6,625 bases of DNA from Prado023 sp049688595 (GCA_049688595.1 JBAVLA010000170.1:1-6625), one strand, 5' to 3'; counted from the stretch's first letter, positions 1-6,451 are shown. Numbers and translations are program-made. The notes: generated from the letters alone by a model not told the origin.

Positions 1-1139
1 GCATTGTGTTCTGCGTCGACACCGAGCACGCGGACGAGATGCGCCACGCCCTCATCGCCGAGAACGCCGACCTGGTCGCCGCCGACCCCGAGTGGGTGGT
101 GCGCATCGTGGGGGTGGAGGGGGAGAAGGAGCGACTTCTTGGCGACTTCACCGATCCGGACAAGGTGAGCCCCGTCGTGGCGACAACGTCCCGCCTGTTG
201 TCGACCGGCGTGGACGTCGAAGACCTCAAGTTCGTCGTCCTGTTCCGCCCAGTCGGCTCAATGGTGGAGTTCAAGCAGATCATCGGCCGGGGCACGCGGC
301 TGTTCCCCGACAAGGGCAAGACCAGCTTCGAGATCATCGACTACGTCGGCGCGACGGTGCTATTCGAGGACCCGGCCTTCGACGGCTACCCGACCAACAT
401 CACGCGCGAAGTGGTGGACGCCGACGGCGAGGTCGTCGGCGCGGATGCGGTGGCTCCGGACGCCCAAGCGCCGGTCGGGACTCAGCCGCTCGATGACCCG
501 CGGGTGGAGGAGCCCGTTCCGGCCTTCGAGGTGCACGACCCGGCGGACGTTGAGCCGGGCCTCCGGCAAGGGCGGAAGCTCTACGTGGACGACGGCAACT
601 TCAGCGTGGTCGGCGAAGCGCGCCTCGTTCCCGACGTGGCGTCGGGTCGGCTGCTGCTCACCGAGTACGGCGCCTGGGTCCGCGAGCGGGTCGCCGCAGA
701 GGGCGACGAGGAGACTCTGCGCGAACGCTGGTCGCAGGCGCCCTCCCGCCACGCCCTGGCCGCCTCGCTCGCGGCGCAGGGCATCGACGTGGCGGGCCTC
801 GTCGAGTCCGCCGGGCTGACCGACAGCGACCCCCTGGACGCCCTCCTGCAGGTGGCCTGGAATCGCCCGGCCCGCACCCGGTCCGAGCGAGTCCGTCAGG
901 TGCGCGAGCAGTACACGGCCGAGCTCGCCGCGCAGACCGCGGAGGCGAGGGCGGTCCTGGAGGGGCTCCTCGCCCGCTACGAGGAGTTCGGGGTGACCGA
1001 CCTGGAGACGACGGAGGTGTTCCGCCTCGCGCCGCTGGGGGAGCTCGGGTCGCCCGTCGACCTGGCCAGGGTCTTCGGCGGGGGAGAGGCGCTCCGCGCC
1101 CAACTGGATCGAGTCCAAGCGTGGCTCTACGCTGCGTGA
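1..1139 (+). CDS. hsdR: Type I restriction enzyme R subunit (HsdR), 3' part only
   Basis: This is the C-terminal part of the motor and nuclease subunit of a type I restriction enzyme, which translocates DNA using ATP and cuts unmethylated DNA when bound to the HsdM/HsdS complex. The frame is open to the window edge: position 3 gives Ile just before the GTG at 6, and the start reads IVFCVDTEHADEM, a typical mid-protein helicase stretch, so the GTG is not a true start. Numbering from that GTG, helicase motif V is TSRLLSTGVDV at about 61-71 and motif VI is QIIGRGTRL at about 91-99. An acidic, proline-rich linker (about 130-190) leads into a C-terminal domain like that of EcoEI-type R subunits, thought to contact the methylase. 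The Walker A, DEAD-box and nuclease regions must lie upstream of the window. The stop is TGA at 1137, and 68 bp separate it from the next gene. The family call is firm; completeness cannot be judged. Confidence 0.93.
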   Translation, partial: IVFCVDTEHADEMRHALIAENADLVAADPEWVVRIVGVEGEKERLLGDFTDPDKVSPVVATTSRLLSTGVDVEDLKFVVLFRPVGSMVEFKQIIGRGTRLFPDKGKTSFEIIDYVGATVLFEDPAFDGYPTNITREVVDADGEVVGADAVAPDAQAPVGTQPLDDPRVEEPVPAFEVHDPADVEPGLRQGRKLYVDDGNFSVVGEARLVPDVASGRLLLTEYGAWVRERVAAEGDEETLRERWSQAPSRHALAASLAAQGIDVAGLVESAGLTDSDPLDALLQVAWNRPARTRSERVRQVREQYTAELAAQTAEARAVLEGLLARYEEFGVTDLETTEVFRLAPLGELGSPVDLARVFGGGEALRAQLDRVQAWLYAA

Positions 1140-1181
1140 ATCTTTAGTTAGGTGGCCTGAAGCGCCATCAAACTAAAGATT
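1139..1181 (+). repeat. Long inverted repeat after hsdR; terminator and/or AbiEi operator
   Basis: An 11-bp perfect inverted repeat (AATCTTTAGTT at 1139-1149, AACTAAAGATT at 1171-1181) begins on the last base of the hsdR stop codon. Inside it, after one A-A mismatch, 1151-1156 pairs with 1164-1169 including one G-T pair, leaving a 7-nt loop. The G-T pair is allowed only in a + strand RNA. The arms are AT-rich in a GC-rich setting. There is no clean T-run after the stem, so it is a weak textbook terminator. The arm centres are 32 bp apart, about three helical turns, which also suits a dimeric DNA-binding protein. AbiEi antitoxins are known to repress their own promoters through inverted repeats. 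Which role applies is inference. Confidence 0.75.
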
Positions 1182-1193
1182 CCATTGAGTTTC

Positions 1194-1207
1194 TAGGCTG
1201 GTACGCT
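1194..1207 (+). promoter_or_regulatory. Candidate promoter (-10 hexamers) of the abiE-hsdMS operon
   Basis: Two TANNNT hexamers sit just before the antitoxin gene: TAGGCT at 1194-1199 and TACGCT at 1202-1207. The first would start transcription near the GTG at 1208, the second near the ATG at 1214, so the mRNA would be leaderless, which is common in actinobacteria. No convincing -35 is seen at the right distance: TTGAGT at 1185-1190 is too close to either hexamer. There is no Shine-Dalgarno sequence before either start, which fits a leaderless message. The start site is not proven. Confidence 0.4.
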
Positions 1208-1813
1208 GTGGGCATGCCGAGCCCTCGTCAGGATCTCCGCCGCGCGCTCCACGCCGTGGCGTTCCACCAGGCTGGCTACTTCACAGCGGCGCAGGCGTTG
1301 GAGGTGGGCTACTCGTACCAAGCGCAGAAGTACCATGCCGACGCGGGGAACTGGGTCCGGGTCGACCGGGCGCTCTTCCGGCTGCCCGAGTGGCCGGCCG
1401 ATCCGGACGACGTCTACGTTCGCTGGACCCTGTGGAGCGAGGGTCGGGGTGTCGTATCCCACGACTCCGCCCTGGCGGTCCACGGGCTCTCCGACCTCGA
1501 TCCGATCAAGGTGCACTTCACTGTTCCGCCCGGCTTCGGAGCGGTCGACGAGATGCTCGCCCTCCACGTGGGTGAACTCACTGAAGACGAGCGGGAGTTA
1601 CGGCGCGGCTGGGCTGTGACGACGCCTCTGCGCACCCTGGTGGACGCCGCGGCGTCCGATCTGTCCCAGGAGCACGTCGACCGCGCGGTGGCGGATGCCC
1701 TGCGGCGCGGACTTACGACGCGGCGTCGCCTGCTGCGGGCGTCCGCAGACGCCCCCGATCGCGCCGCCCTGCGCCTCGAACGCGCGCTGGCGAGAGTGAC
1801 CGACGATGAGTGA
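1208..1813 (+). CDS. abiEi: AbiEi-family type IV antitoxin (winged-helix regulator)
   Basis: This is the antitoxin and likely autorepressor of an AbiE-type toxin-antitoxin pair. In characterised AbiE systems the antitoxin does not form a stable complex with the toxin, and it represses the operon promoter. The N-terminal part (about residues 10-60, including AGYFTAAQALEVGYS and WVRVDRALFRLPEWP) matches the winged-helix AbiEi domain. VVSHDSALAVHGLSDLDP (about 82-99) and TTPLRTLVDAAASDLSQEHV (about 138-157) are the usual blocks of the C-terminal antitoxin region. Length is 201 aa from the GTG at 1208 or 199 aa from the ATG at 1214. Neither start has a Shine-Dalgarno site, and the ATG is equally plausible. 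The 3' end overlaps the toxin gene by 8 bp, the classic order of antitoxin first. Family assignment rests on motif recognition, not on a search. Confidence 0.85.
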   Translation: MGMPSPRQDLRRALHAVAFHQAGYFTAAQALEVGYSYQAQKYHADAGNWVRVDRALFRLPEWPADPDDVYVRWTLWSEGRGVVSHDSALAVHGLSDLDPIKVHFTVPPGFGAVDEMLALHVGELTEDERELRRGWAVTTPLRTLVDAAASDLSQEHVDRAVADALRRGLTTRRRLLRASADAPDRAALRLERALARVTDDE

Positions 1814-2651
1814 CCCGCGACTGGTCAGTCTCAGCCACCGACTGCGCAACGTCGCAGCCCAGGAGGGAGTACCTCCGCAGCGAATGCGGAACCGGTACGT
1901 CTTCCAGCGGGTGCTGGCACGCCTGACGCGTGACCCCCGGTGGGTGCTGAAGGGCGGGTTCAGCCTCGAACTCCGCCTAGGCCTTGCGGCCAGGACGACC
2001 AAGGACCTCGACCTGCTGCTCACCGACGTCGCCGGTCTGACGGCTGCCGACCTGCAGGACTTGCTCGACGAGGCCCTCGACATCGGCCTCGGCGACGAGT
2101 GCACGTTCCGCGTCCGGCTTCCGCGGCAAGTGCGAGCCGAGGATGAGATGCCGTCCACGTGGCGGGTCGTCGTCGAGGTGTTCGTGGCCCGCAGCCCGTT
2201 CGAGACGGTCACCATCGACGTGGTCACCCGGGCGGCGGAGCCGGCCGAAGGCGTGGACGCTGTGGCCGTCCAACCGGTGCTCGGGGGCGAGGTCTTCGCC
2301 GTCCGCAGCGTCGACCTGCCCCGTCACGCCGCCGAGAAGCTGCACGCCTACGCGCGGATCTACGCCCGCGAACGGCCGTCCTCGCGGGTGAAGGACCTTG
2401 TGGATCTCGCCCTCCTCGTCGAGCAGGGGCTCCTCGAACCGGCGCCCTTCGCCCGTGCTGTGCGGACCGTCTTCGCCGAGCGCGACACTACCGCCCCTCC
2501 CAGGGACCTGCCCGACCCACCGGGCGACTGGCGGGTGCCGTTCGCGGCCATGGCCGCCGAGATCGGCCTGAGCGAGACCACCCTCGACGCTGCCGCCGCG
2601 CTGGTGCGGCGCTTCTACCTGTCCGCCTTCAACGATGAGGAACCCCGGTGA
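1806..2651 (+). CDS. abiEii: AbiEii/AbiGii-family nucleotidyltransferase toxin
   Basis: This is the toxin of the type IV pair, a DNA polymerase beta-like nucleotidyltransferase. Related toxins (AbiEii, the mycobacterial MenT proteins) stop growth by transferring nucleotides; MenT3 adds pyrimidines to tRNA 3' ends. The substrate here is unknown. All expected motifs are present: KGGFSLELR (49-57) followed by TTKDLDL (64-70), whose D67 and D69 are the likely metal ligands; TIDVV (136-140) with D138, the third acidic position; AEKLHA (176-181); and SRVKDLVDLALL (193-204), the family's C-terminal basic-acidic motif. The toxin therefore looks catalytically intact. Its 281 aa is normal for the family. 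ATG at 1806 lies inside the antitoxin stop region, with a weak GAGAG at 1792-1796. Its stop overlaps the hsdM start by 4 bp. Confidence 0.88.
   Translation: MSDPRLVSLSHRLRNVAAQEGVPPQRMRNRYVFQRVLARLTRDPRWVLKGGFSLELRLGLAARTTKDLDLLLTDVAGLTAADLQDLLDEALDIGLGDECTFRVRLPRQVRAEDEMPSTWRVVVEVFVARSPFETVTIDVVTRAAEPAEGVDAVAVQPVLGGEVFAVRSVDLPRHAAEKLHAYARIYARERPSSRVKDLVDLALLVEQGLLEPAPFARAVRTVFAERDTTAPPRDLPDPPGDWRVPFAAMAAEIGLSETTLDAAAALVRRFYLSAFNDEEPR
2637..2642 (+). promoter_or_regulatory. Shine-Dalgarno site of hsdM
   Basis: GAGGAA inside the last codons of the toxin gene lies 5 nt before the GTG at 2648. It is the clearest ribosome binding site in the window and decides the hsdM start. Because it is within the toxin coding region, hsdM translation depends on the toxin mRNA being present. 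Confidence 0.6.
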
Positions 2652-4135
2652 CCCCTGCGAAGAACTCCGCCCAGACCACCCAGGCCCGCCTGCAGGCGGT
2701 GATCAACCAGTCGCGGCAGATCATGCGCAAGGACGCCGGTCTGAACGGCGAGTTGGACCGCCTGCCACAGCTGGCCTGGCTGCTGTTCCTCAAGGCGTTC
2801 GACGATCTGGAGGAGGAGCGCGAGGCGCTGGAGGAGGGCTATCGGCCGGTCCTGCCGGAGCGGCTGCGGTGGTGCACGTGGGCGTCCGGTGGCGACGCGA
2901 CGGGCGAGCCGTTCCTGCGCTTCGTCAACGACGAACTGCTGCCCGCGCTGCGCGAGCTGCGCGGATCCGGACGGCCGGGTGACCCACGCGACACGCTCGC
3001 CCGGGTGTTCCAGGACACCACGAACCGGATGCTCTCGGGGCACCTACTGCGGCAGCTCGTCGACCAGGTGAACAAGGTCGAGTTCTCCCACCGCGACGAG
3101 ATGCATGCCATGGCGGTCTTCTACGAGACCATGCTGCGCGAGATGCGGGACGCAGCGGGTGACTCGGGGGAGTTCTACACGCCGCGTCCGTTGATCCGGT
3201 TCATCGTCGAGCAGGTCGACCCGCGCCCCGGTGAGATCGTTCTCGACCCCGCCGCCGGCACCGGCGGCTTCCTCATCGAGGCGTACAAGCACATGACCGC
3301 GGGGAACGTGTCGGCATCCGAGGTCGAGCAAGTGAAGGCCGGGCTGCGGGGTATCGAGAAGAAGCCGATGCCGCACCTGCTGGGGCAGATGAACCTGCTG
3401 CTGCACGGCATCGACCGGCCGAGCTTCACCGAGCAGAACTCCCTCAACCTGCCGCTCGCCGACGTGCGCCGTGCGGGCGTGGACGTCGTGCTGACGAACC
3501 CACCCTTCGGGGGCGAGGAGGAGAAGCTCGTCCAGGACAACTTCCCCGTGCAATACCGGACAGCCGAGACCGCTTGGCTGTTCTTGCAGTCGGTGATGGC
3601 GCGGATCGAACGGAGCCCTGCTGGACGGTGCGGCATCGTCGTGCCTAACTCGGTGCTCTTCGACACCGGCGTGGGCGGCAAGATCAAGGCCGACCTGATG
3701 GGCCGGTTCAATCTGCACACCGTGCTGCGGCTTCCCAACGGGGTGTTCGCGCCGTACACGATCATCCCCAGTAACGTCCTCTTCTTCGAGAAGGGCAAGC
3801 AGGGCCCAGTGTGGTTCTACGAGATCCCCGCCCCCGAGGGACGCAAGAACTACACCAAGACCAAGCCGATGCGCTTCGAGGAGTTCGCCGACTGCGCGGC
3901 GTGGTGGGGCGGACGCCGCCGCGAGGGCCGGGTCGAGAACGAGCGGGCCTGGCGCGTGGACGCGGCGACAATCCGGGAGTCGGGCTACAACCTCGACCTG
4001 CACAACCCGCACCGGCCAGACGACCTCGAACACCGGTCGCCCAAGGAACTGGTCGCCGAGCTGATCGAAACCGAGCGGGAGTTGCTTCGGCTCTACGAGG
4101 GCCTGCAGCGCGAGATCGATGAGTTCGCGCTGTGA
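2648..4135 (+). CDS. hsdM: Type I restriction-modification methylase subunit (HsdM)
   Basis: This is the N6-adenine methyltransferase subunit. It works with HsdS to methylate the target site using S-adenosylmethionine and also forms the core of the restriction complex. The helical HsdM N-terminal domain spans about residues 10-150 (LNGELDRLPQLAWLLFLKAFDD at 32-53). The catalytic domain follows: SGEFYTPRPLIRFIV (173-187), the SAM-binding motif DPAAGTGGF (200-208), and the catalytic NPPF (284-287) within DVVLTNPPFGG. GIVVPNSVLF (329-338) and LRLPNGVFAPYT (360-371) are further conserved blocks. Its 495 aa is the usual length and all key residues are intact. The GTG start is backed by GAGGAA 5 nt upstream and by a 4-bp GTGA overlap with the toxin gene. 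The 3' end overlaps hsdS in the same way, so the three genes look translationally coupled. Confidence 0.97.
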   Translation: MTPAKNSAQTTQARLQAVINQSRQIMRKDAGLNGELDRLPQLAWLLFLKAFDDLEEEREALEEGYRPVLPERLRWCTWASGGDATGEPFLRFVNDELLPALRELRGSGRPGDPRDTLARVFQDTTNRMLSGHLLRQLVDQVNKVEFSHRDEMHAMAVFYETMLREMRDAAGDSGEFYTPRPLIRFIVEQVDPRPGEIVLDPAAGTGGFLIEAYKHMTAGNVSASEVEQVKAGLRGIEKKPMPHLLGQMNLLLHGIDRPSFTEQNSLNLPLADVRRAGVDVVLTNPPFGGEEEKLVQDNFPVQYRTAETAWLFLQSVMARIERSPAGRCGIVVPNSVLFDTGVGGKIKADLMGRFNLHTVLRLPNGVFAPYTIIPSNVLFFEKGKQGPVWFYEIPAPEGRKNYTKTKPMRFEEFADCAAWWGGRRREGRVENERAWRVDAATIRESGYNLDLHNPHRPDDLEHRSPKELVAELIETERELLRLYEGLQREIDEFAL

Positions 4136-5259
4136 AGATTGAGTGGGTGCCGCTTGGCGAGCTGGTGTCTCGAGCACGGAGCGCCGCAGCAGTCGACCCG
4201 AGCTCCCTGTATCCGACTCTCGGCGTCAAGAGCCACGCGCGGGGCGCCTTCGATAGCGGTGTGCTTCAGGGCGCTGCGACCGCGTACAAGACGCTCACTC
4301 AGGTACGGGAGGGGTGGTTGGTGTACCCCAAGCTTATGGCGTGGGAAGGCGCCCTGGCCTTGGTCCCCGACGACTTGGATGGGCGGTGGGTCACGCCCGA
4401 GTTCATCTCGTATATCGTCAAGGACGATGCGCTCTCGGGCGAGTACCTCAGGCATCTCATCTCATGGCCGGGCTTTCTCGAATGGGTTCGCGTTGGTTCC
4501 ACAGGGACTAACGTCCGGCGCCGCCGCCTGCAACCCGCAGCATTCGAAGCCATTCGGGTGCCCCTGCCATCACGACCCGACCAAGACCGCATCGCGGCTC
4601 ATTTGTCACGCATCGACCGTGGCGGCACGAGCATGTCGGCCCACCTAGGCGCGATGCTGAACCGTCTCTTGGCTCGTGCCACGGCTGGCGTGCCACGGCA
4701 GCCTCTCGGAGAGGTGATGCGTTCCTCGCGTCAGTGGCTTGACGTCGATGTCGCAGCGTCGTACCGGCCCATTGGTGTCCGCGGTTTCGGTCGAGGCATG
4801 ATCCGCTATCCCGAGATGCCGGCCGAGTCACTGAGCAAGCTGCGTTACTACACCATCGAGCCCGGTGCGCTGATCGTCAGCAACATCAAGGCGTGGGAGG
4901 GGGCTGTCTGCATGGCAGAGCCGGCTGACGCCGGGAGGATCGCCAGCAACCGGTTCCTCCAATACCTGCCGACGAGCGAGGCAGTCGCGACGCCCTGGGT
5001 TGAGCAGTACCTGCTCAGCACGGAGGGGATCGCGAGCTTGGCCGCTGCCTCCCCTGGCTCGGCCGACCGCAACCGAACCTTGAGCATGGCGGCCTTCGAG
5101 TCGATGGAGATTCCCGTCCCCGAAGTCCGAGTCCAGCACGCGGTCGTCAGGATCGCCCACGCACTGCGTTGCGTGCAGGCTCAACAAGCGCGACGAGATC
5201 GCCTCGCTGCTGCGATCCTCCCGGCAGCTCGGAACCAGATCTTCAGCGTGATGCGGTGA
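4132..5259 (+). CDS. hsdS: Type I restriction-modification specificity subunit (HsdS)
   Basis: This is the DNA-recognition subunit: two target recognition domains each read half of a split site, and conserved helices set the spacing and bind HsdM. The protein (375 aa, slightly short for the family) is built of two halves in exact register. PLGE at 7-10 and 191-194, AWEGA at 70-74 and 254-258, AAFE at 136-139 and 320-323, and the V/I-P-x-P pairs at 143-146 and 327-330 are all offset by 184 residues. Helical spacers follow each half (about 149-180 and 333-370). The GTG start overlaps the hsdM stop by 4 bp, and MKIEWVPLGE is a typical HsdS beginning. The recognition sequence cannot be deduced. 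The 3' end overlaps the convergent radC gene by 17 bp. Confidence 0.95.
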   Translation: MKIEWVPLGELVSRARSAAAVDPSSLYPTLGVKSHARGAFDSGVLQGAATAYKTLTQVREGWLVYPKLMAWEGALALVPDDLDGRWVTPEFISYIVKDDALSGEYLRHLISWPGFLEWVRVGSTGTNVRRRRLQPAAFEAIRVPLPSRPDQDRIAAHLSRIDRGGTSMSAHLGAMLNRLLARATAGVPRQPLGEVMRSSRQWLDVDVAASYRPIGVRGFGRGMIRYPEMPAESLSKLRYYTIEPGALIVSNIKAWEGAVCMAEPADAGRIASNRFLQYLPTSEAVATPWVEQYLLSTEGIASLAAASPGSADRNRTLSMAAFESMEIPVPEVRVQHAVVRIAHALRCVQAQQARRDRLAAAILPAARNQIFSVMR

Positions 5260-5914
5260 TGCTTCGCCAGGCGGCGTCCGTGACCACAACGTGGTCGAGG
5301 AACCGCAGGCCGACGTGACCGGCTGCGTCCGTGACTCGCTGGGTGGCGGCGCGGTCGGCGTCCGTCGGGATCGGGTCCCCGCCTGGGTGGTTGTGGGCCA
5401 GAGCGAACGCGACGCCGTCGTGGCGTAGCACCGCGCTGAGCACCTCCCGCACGGGCAGGCCGCAGCCGCTCGCGCCGCCCATGGCCACCTCCTCGAGGTG
5501 GCGCAGGCGTAACCCCGAGTCCGCGACCAACACGAGGAGACGCTCCACGCGCCCGCCGTTGAGCCGCGCCTGGGCGACGGCGGCGATCGTCCCGGAGTCG
5601 GTCAGTCGGGGGAGGTCGTCGGTGGATCCGAGTCGTCCGGCCAGGGCCAGCGCCGCGACCAGGCGGGACGCTTTGGCCGGACCCACCGCGTCCAGACGTG
5701 CCAGCTCGGGCACGCCCCAGCGGGACAGGCCGGGGACCCCGCCGCACCGGGCGAGCAGGTCTTGGGCGAGGGCGATGGCGTTGTGGCCGGGCCCGCCGGT
5801 TCCGAGCAGGATGGCGACCAGTTCGGCGTCGCTCAAGGCCCGGGCGCCCTCGCGCAGGAGCCTTTCGCGCGGGCGGTCGTGAGCCGGCAGAGTCCTCAGG
5901 GGTGGGGAGGTCAT
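5243..5914 (-). CDS. radC: RadC-family JAB/MPN-domain protein
   Basis: This is a RadC-family protein, historically named for DNA repair although that role has been disputed; the biochemical function remains unclear. It has an N-terminal helical region (LPAHDRPRERLL at 9-20, LSDAELVAILLGTG at 27-40), a helix-hairpin-helix-like segment (LARLDAVGPAKASRL at 71-85) and a C-terminal JAB domain. The metal motif HxHx10D is intact: H174, H176 and D187, in AHNHPGGDPIPTDAD. The usual Ser of HPSG is Gly here. PVREV (154-158) and LDHVVV (206-211) are also conserved. ATG at 5914 gives 223 aa, the usual length; upstream in-frame starts would add a non-conserved, low-complexity extension. No clear Shine-Dalgarno site precedes it. 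It is probably a host gene flanking the defence block rather than part of it. Confidence 0.93.
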   Translation of the reverse strand: MTSPPLRTLPAHDRPRERLLREGARALSDAELVAILLGTGGPGHNAIALAQDLLARCGGVPGLSRWGVPELARLDAVGPAKASRLVAALALAGRLGSTDDLPRLTDSGTIAAVAQARLNGGRVERLLVLVADSGLRLRHLEEVAMGGASGCGLPVREVLSAVLRHDGVAFALAHNHPGGDPIPTDADRAATQRVTDAAGHVGLRFLDHVVVTDAAWRSITASR

Positions 5915-6298
5915 GCGGACAGTCTGGCGGGGTCGGCCTATGCCAGGCATCAGCCCTGTGGATAACCCGCAGGCGTCCTGAGAGTTGGGAGTGGGCATAC
6001 TGCTGGGGATCCCCCCCAAAGAGCCGACCTCGCGTTGATCCAACCCACGCCGTCTGGCCCGCCCTCGCTTGGAGAGCAGGCTGTCCGCTGACCCGCAGCA
6101 GGCGTGCGCACACCAGGCTGGGGGCGACCCGCGCCGGTTCGCGGGCCTGGAGGTCAACACCGGGGCCGACATCGTTTTGGTGGTGCGGCTGAGGGCCTGT
6201 CCAGCGCCGCTGTGGAGTCACGCCAGGGGCAGGCGACCACCCCCTTGCAGCAGGAGGTCGGCGAACTCCAGGCGGCCGACGCCGCGCCGCTCGGCACC
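5915..6298. other. Intergenic stretch upstream of radC, no convincing gene
   Basis: This stretch of about 380 bp lies between the radC start and the promoter-like element further right. Open frames cross it on both strands, but none has a recognisable product, a ribosome site or family motifs. What can be seen is one DnaA-box 9-mer, a GGGGATCCCC palindrome (6005-6014) running into seven C residues, and a 28-codon frame on the minus strand (6304 to 6218) that I do not recognise. The radC promoter should lie here but I see no clear -10/-35 pair. Confidence 0.6.
5957..5965 (-). promoter_or_regulatory. Perfect DnaA-box 9-mer
   Basis: TGTGGATAA on + is the exact reverse complement of the consensus DnaA box TTATCCACA. 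It lies 43 bp upstream of the radC start codon on the radC strand. Only one copy was noticed, so this is not an origin. It may be a DnaA-titration or regulatory site, or a chance match. Confidence 0.4.
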
Positions 6299-6299
6299 A

Positions 6300-6328
6300 T
6301 TCACGAGCGGGGCCTTGGCCGCTAGAAT
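6300..6328 (+). promoter_or_regulatory. Candidate sigma-70-type promoter
   Basis: TTCACG (6300-6305) and TAGAAT (6323-6328) are separated by 17 bp, with 4 of 6 and 5 of 6 matches to the housekeeping consensus. Transcription would begin near 6335 and meet the intrinsic terminator at 6365-6400. No protein gene on + is recognised downstream. Confidence 0.45.
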
Positions 6329-6364
6329 CGGCTCCACGTCAGCACCTCGAGAAGCTGTCGTCAG

Positions 6365-6400
6365 GCCCCCGGGTGTTGGCGCACCGCGGGGGCGTTTCTT
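6365..6400 (+). terminator. Intrinsic terminator hairpin on +
   Basis: GCCCCCG (6365-6371) pairs with CGGGGGC (6387-6393). The stem continues with GGTG (6372-6375) and CACC (6382-6385) after a one-base bulge at 6386, giving 11 pairs and a 6-nt loop. GTTTCTT follows directly (6394-6400). On the other strand no T-rich tract follows, so the direction is +. It lies about 30 nt after the predicted start of transcription. Confidence 0.65.
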
Positions 6401-6451
6401 GTCCGCAGCCGAGGTGGTTATGCCCCTGTTATGCCCAGCAAGCTCAAAGGA

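Noticed and set aside
1598..2227. Minus-strand open frame across the antitoxin/toxin junction
   Set aside because: It is Arg/Ser-rich shadow translation of two recognisable + genes with no motif or start signal.
3044..4177. Long open frame (377 codons) on minus, antisense to hsdM
   Set aside because: It lies wholly opposite the well-conserved hsdM coding sequence, shows no family motif, and long antisense frames are expected in very high-GC genes.
6005..6017. GGGGATCCCC palindrome and C-run
   Set aside because: It is a short simple palindrome expected by chance in high-GC DNA with no adjoining structure.
5915..6172. Extended N-terminus of radC to an upstream start
   Set aside because: The extra 86 residues are low in conservation and Arg/Pro/Gly-rich. 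The ATG at 5914 gives the normal family length and a normal start shortly before the conserved LPAHDRPRE block.
5181..6221. 346-codon minus frame overlapping radC in another frame
   Set aside because: It is Arg/Pro/Gly-rich without motifs, whereas the radC frame carries the full JAMM motif.
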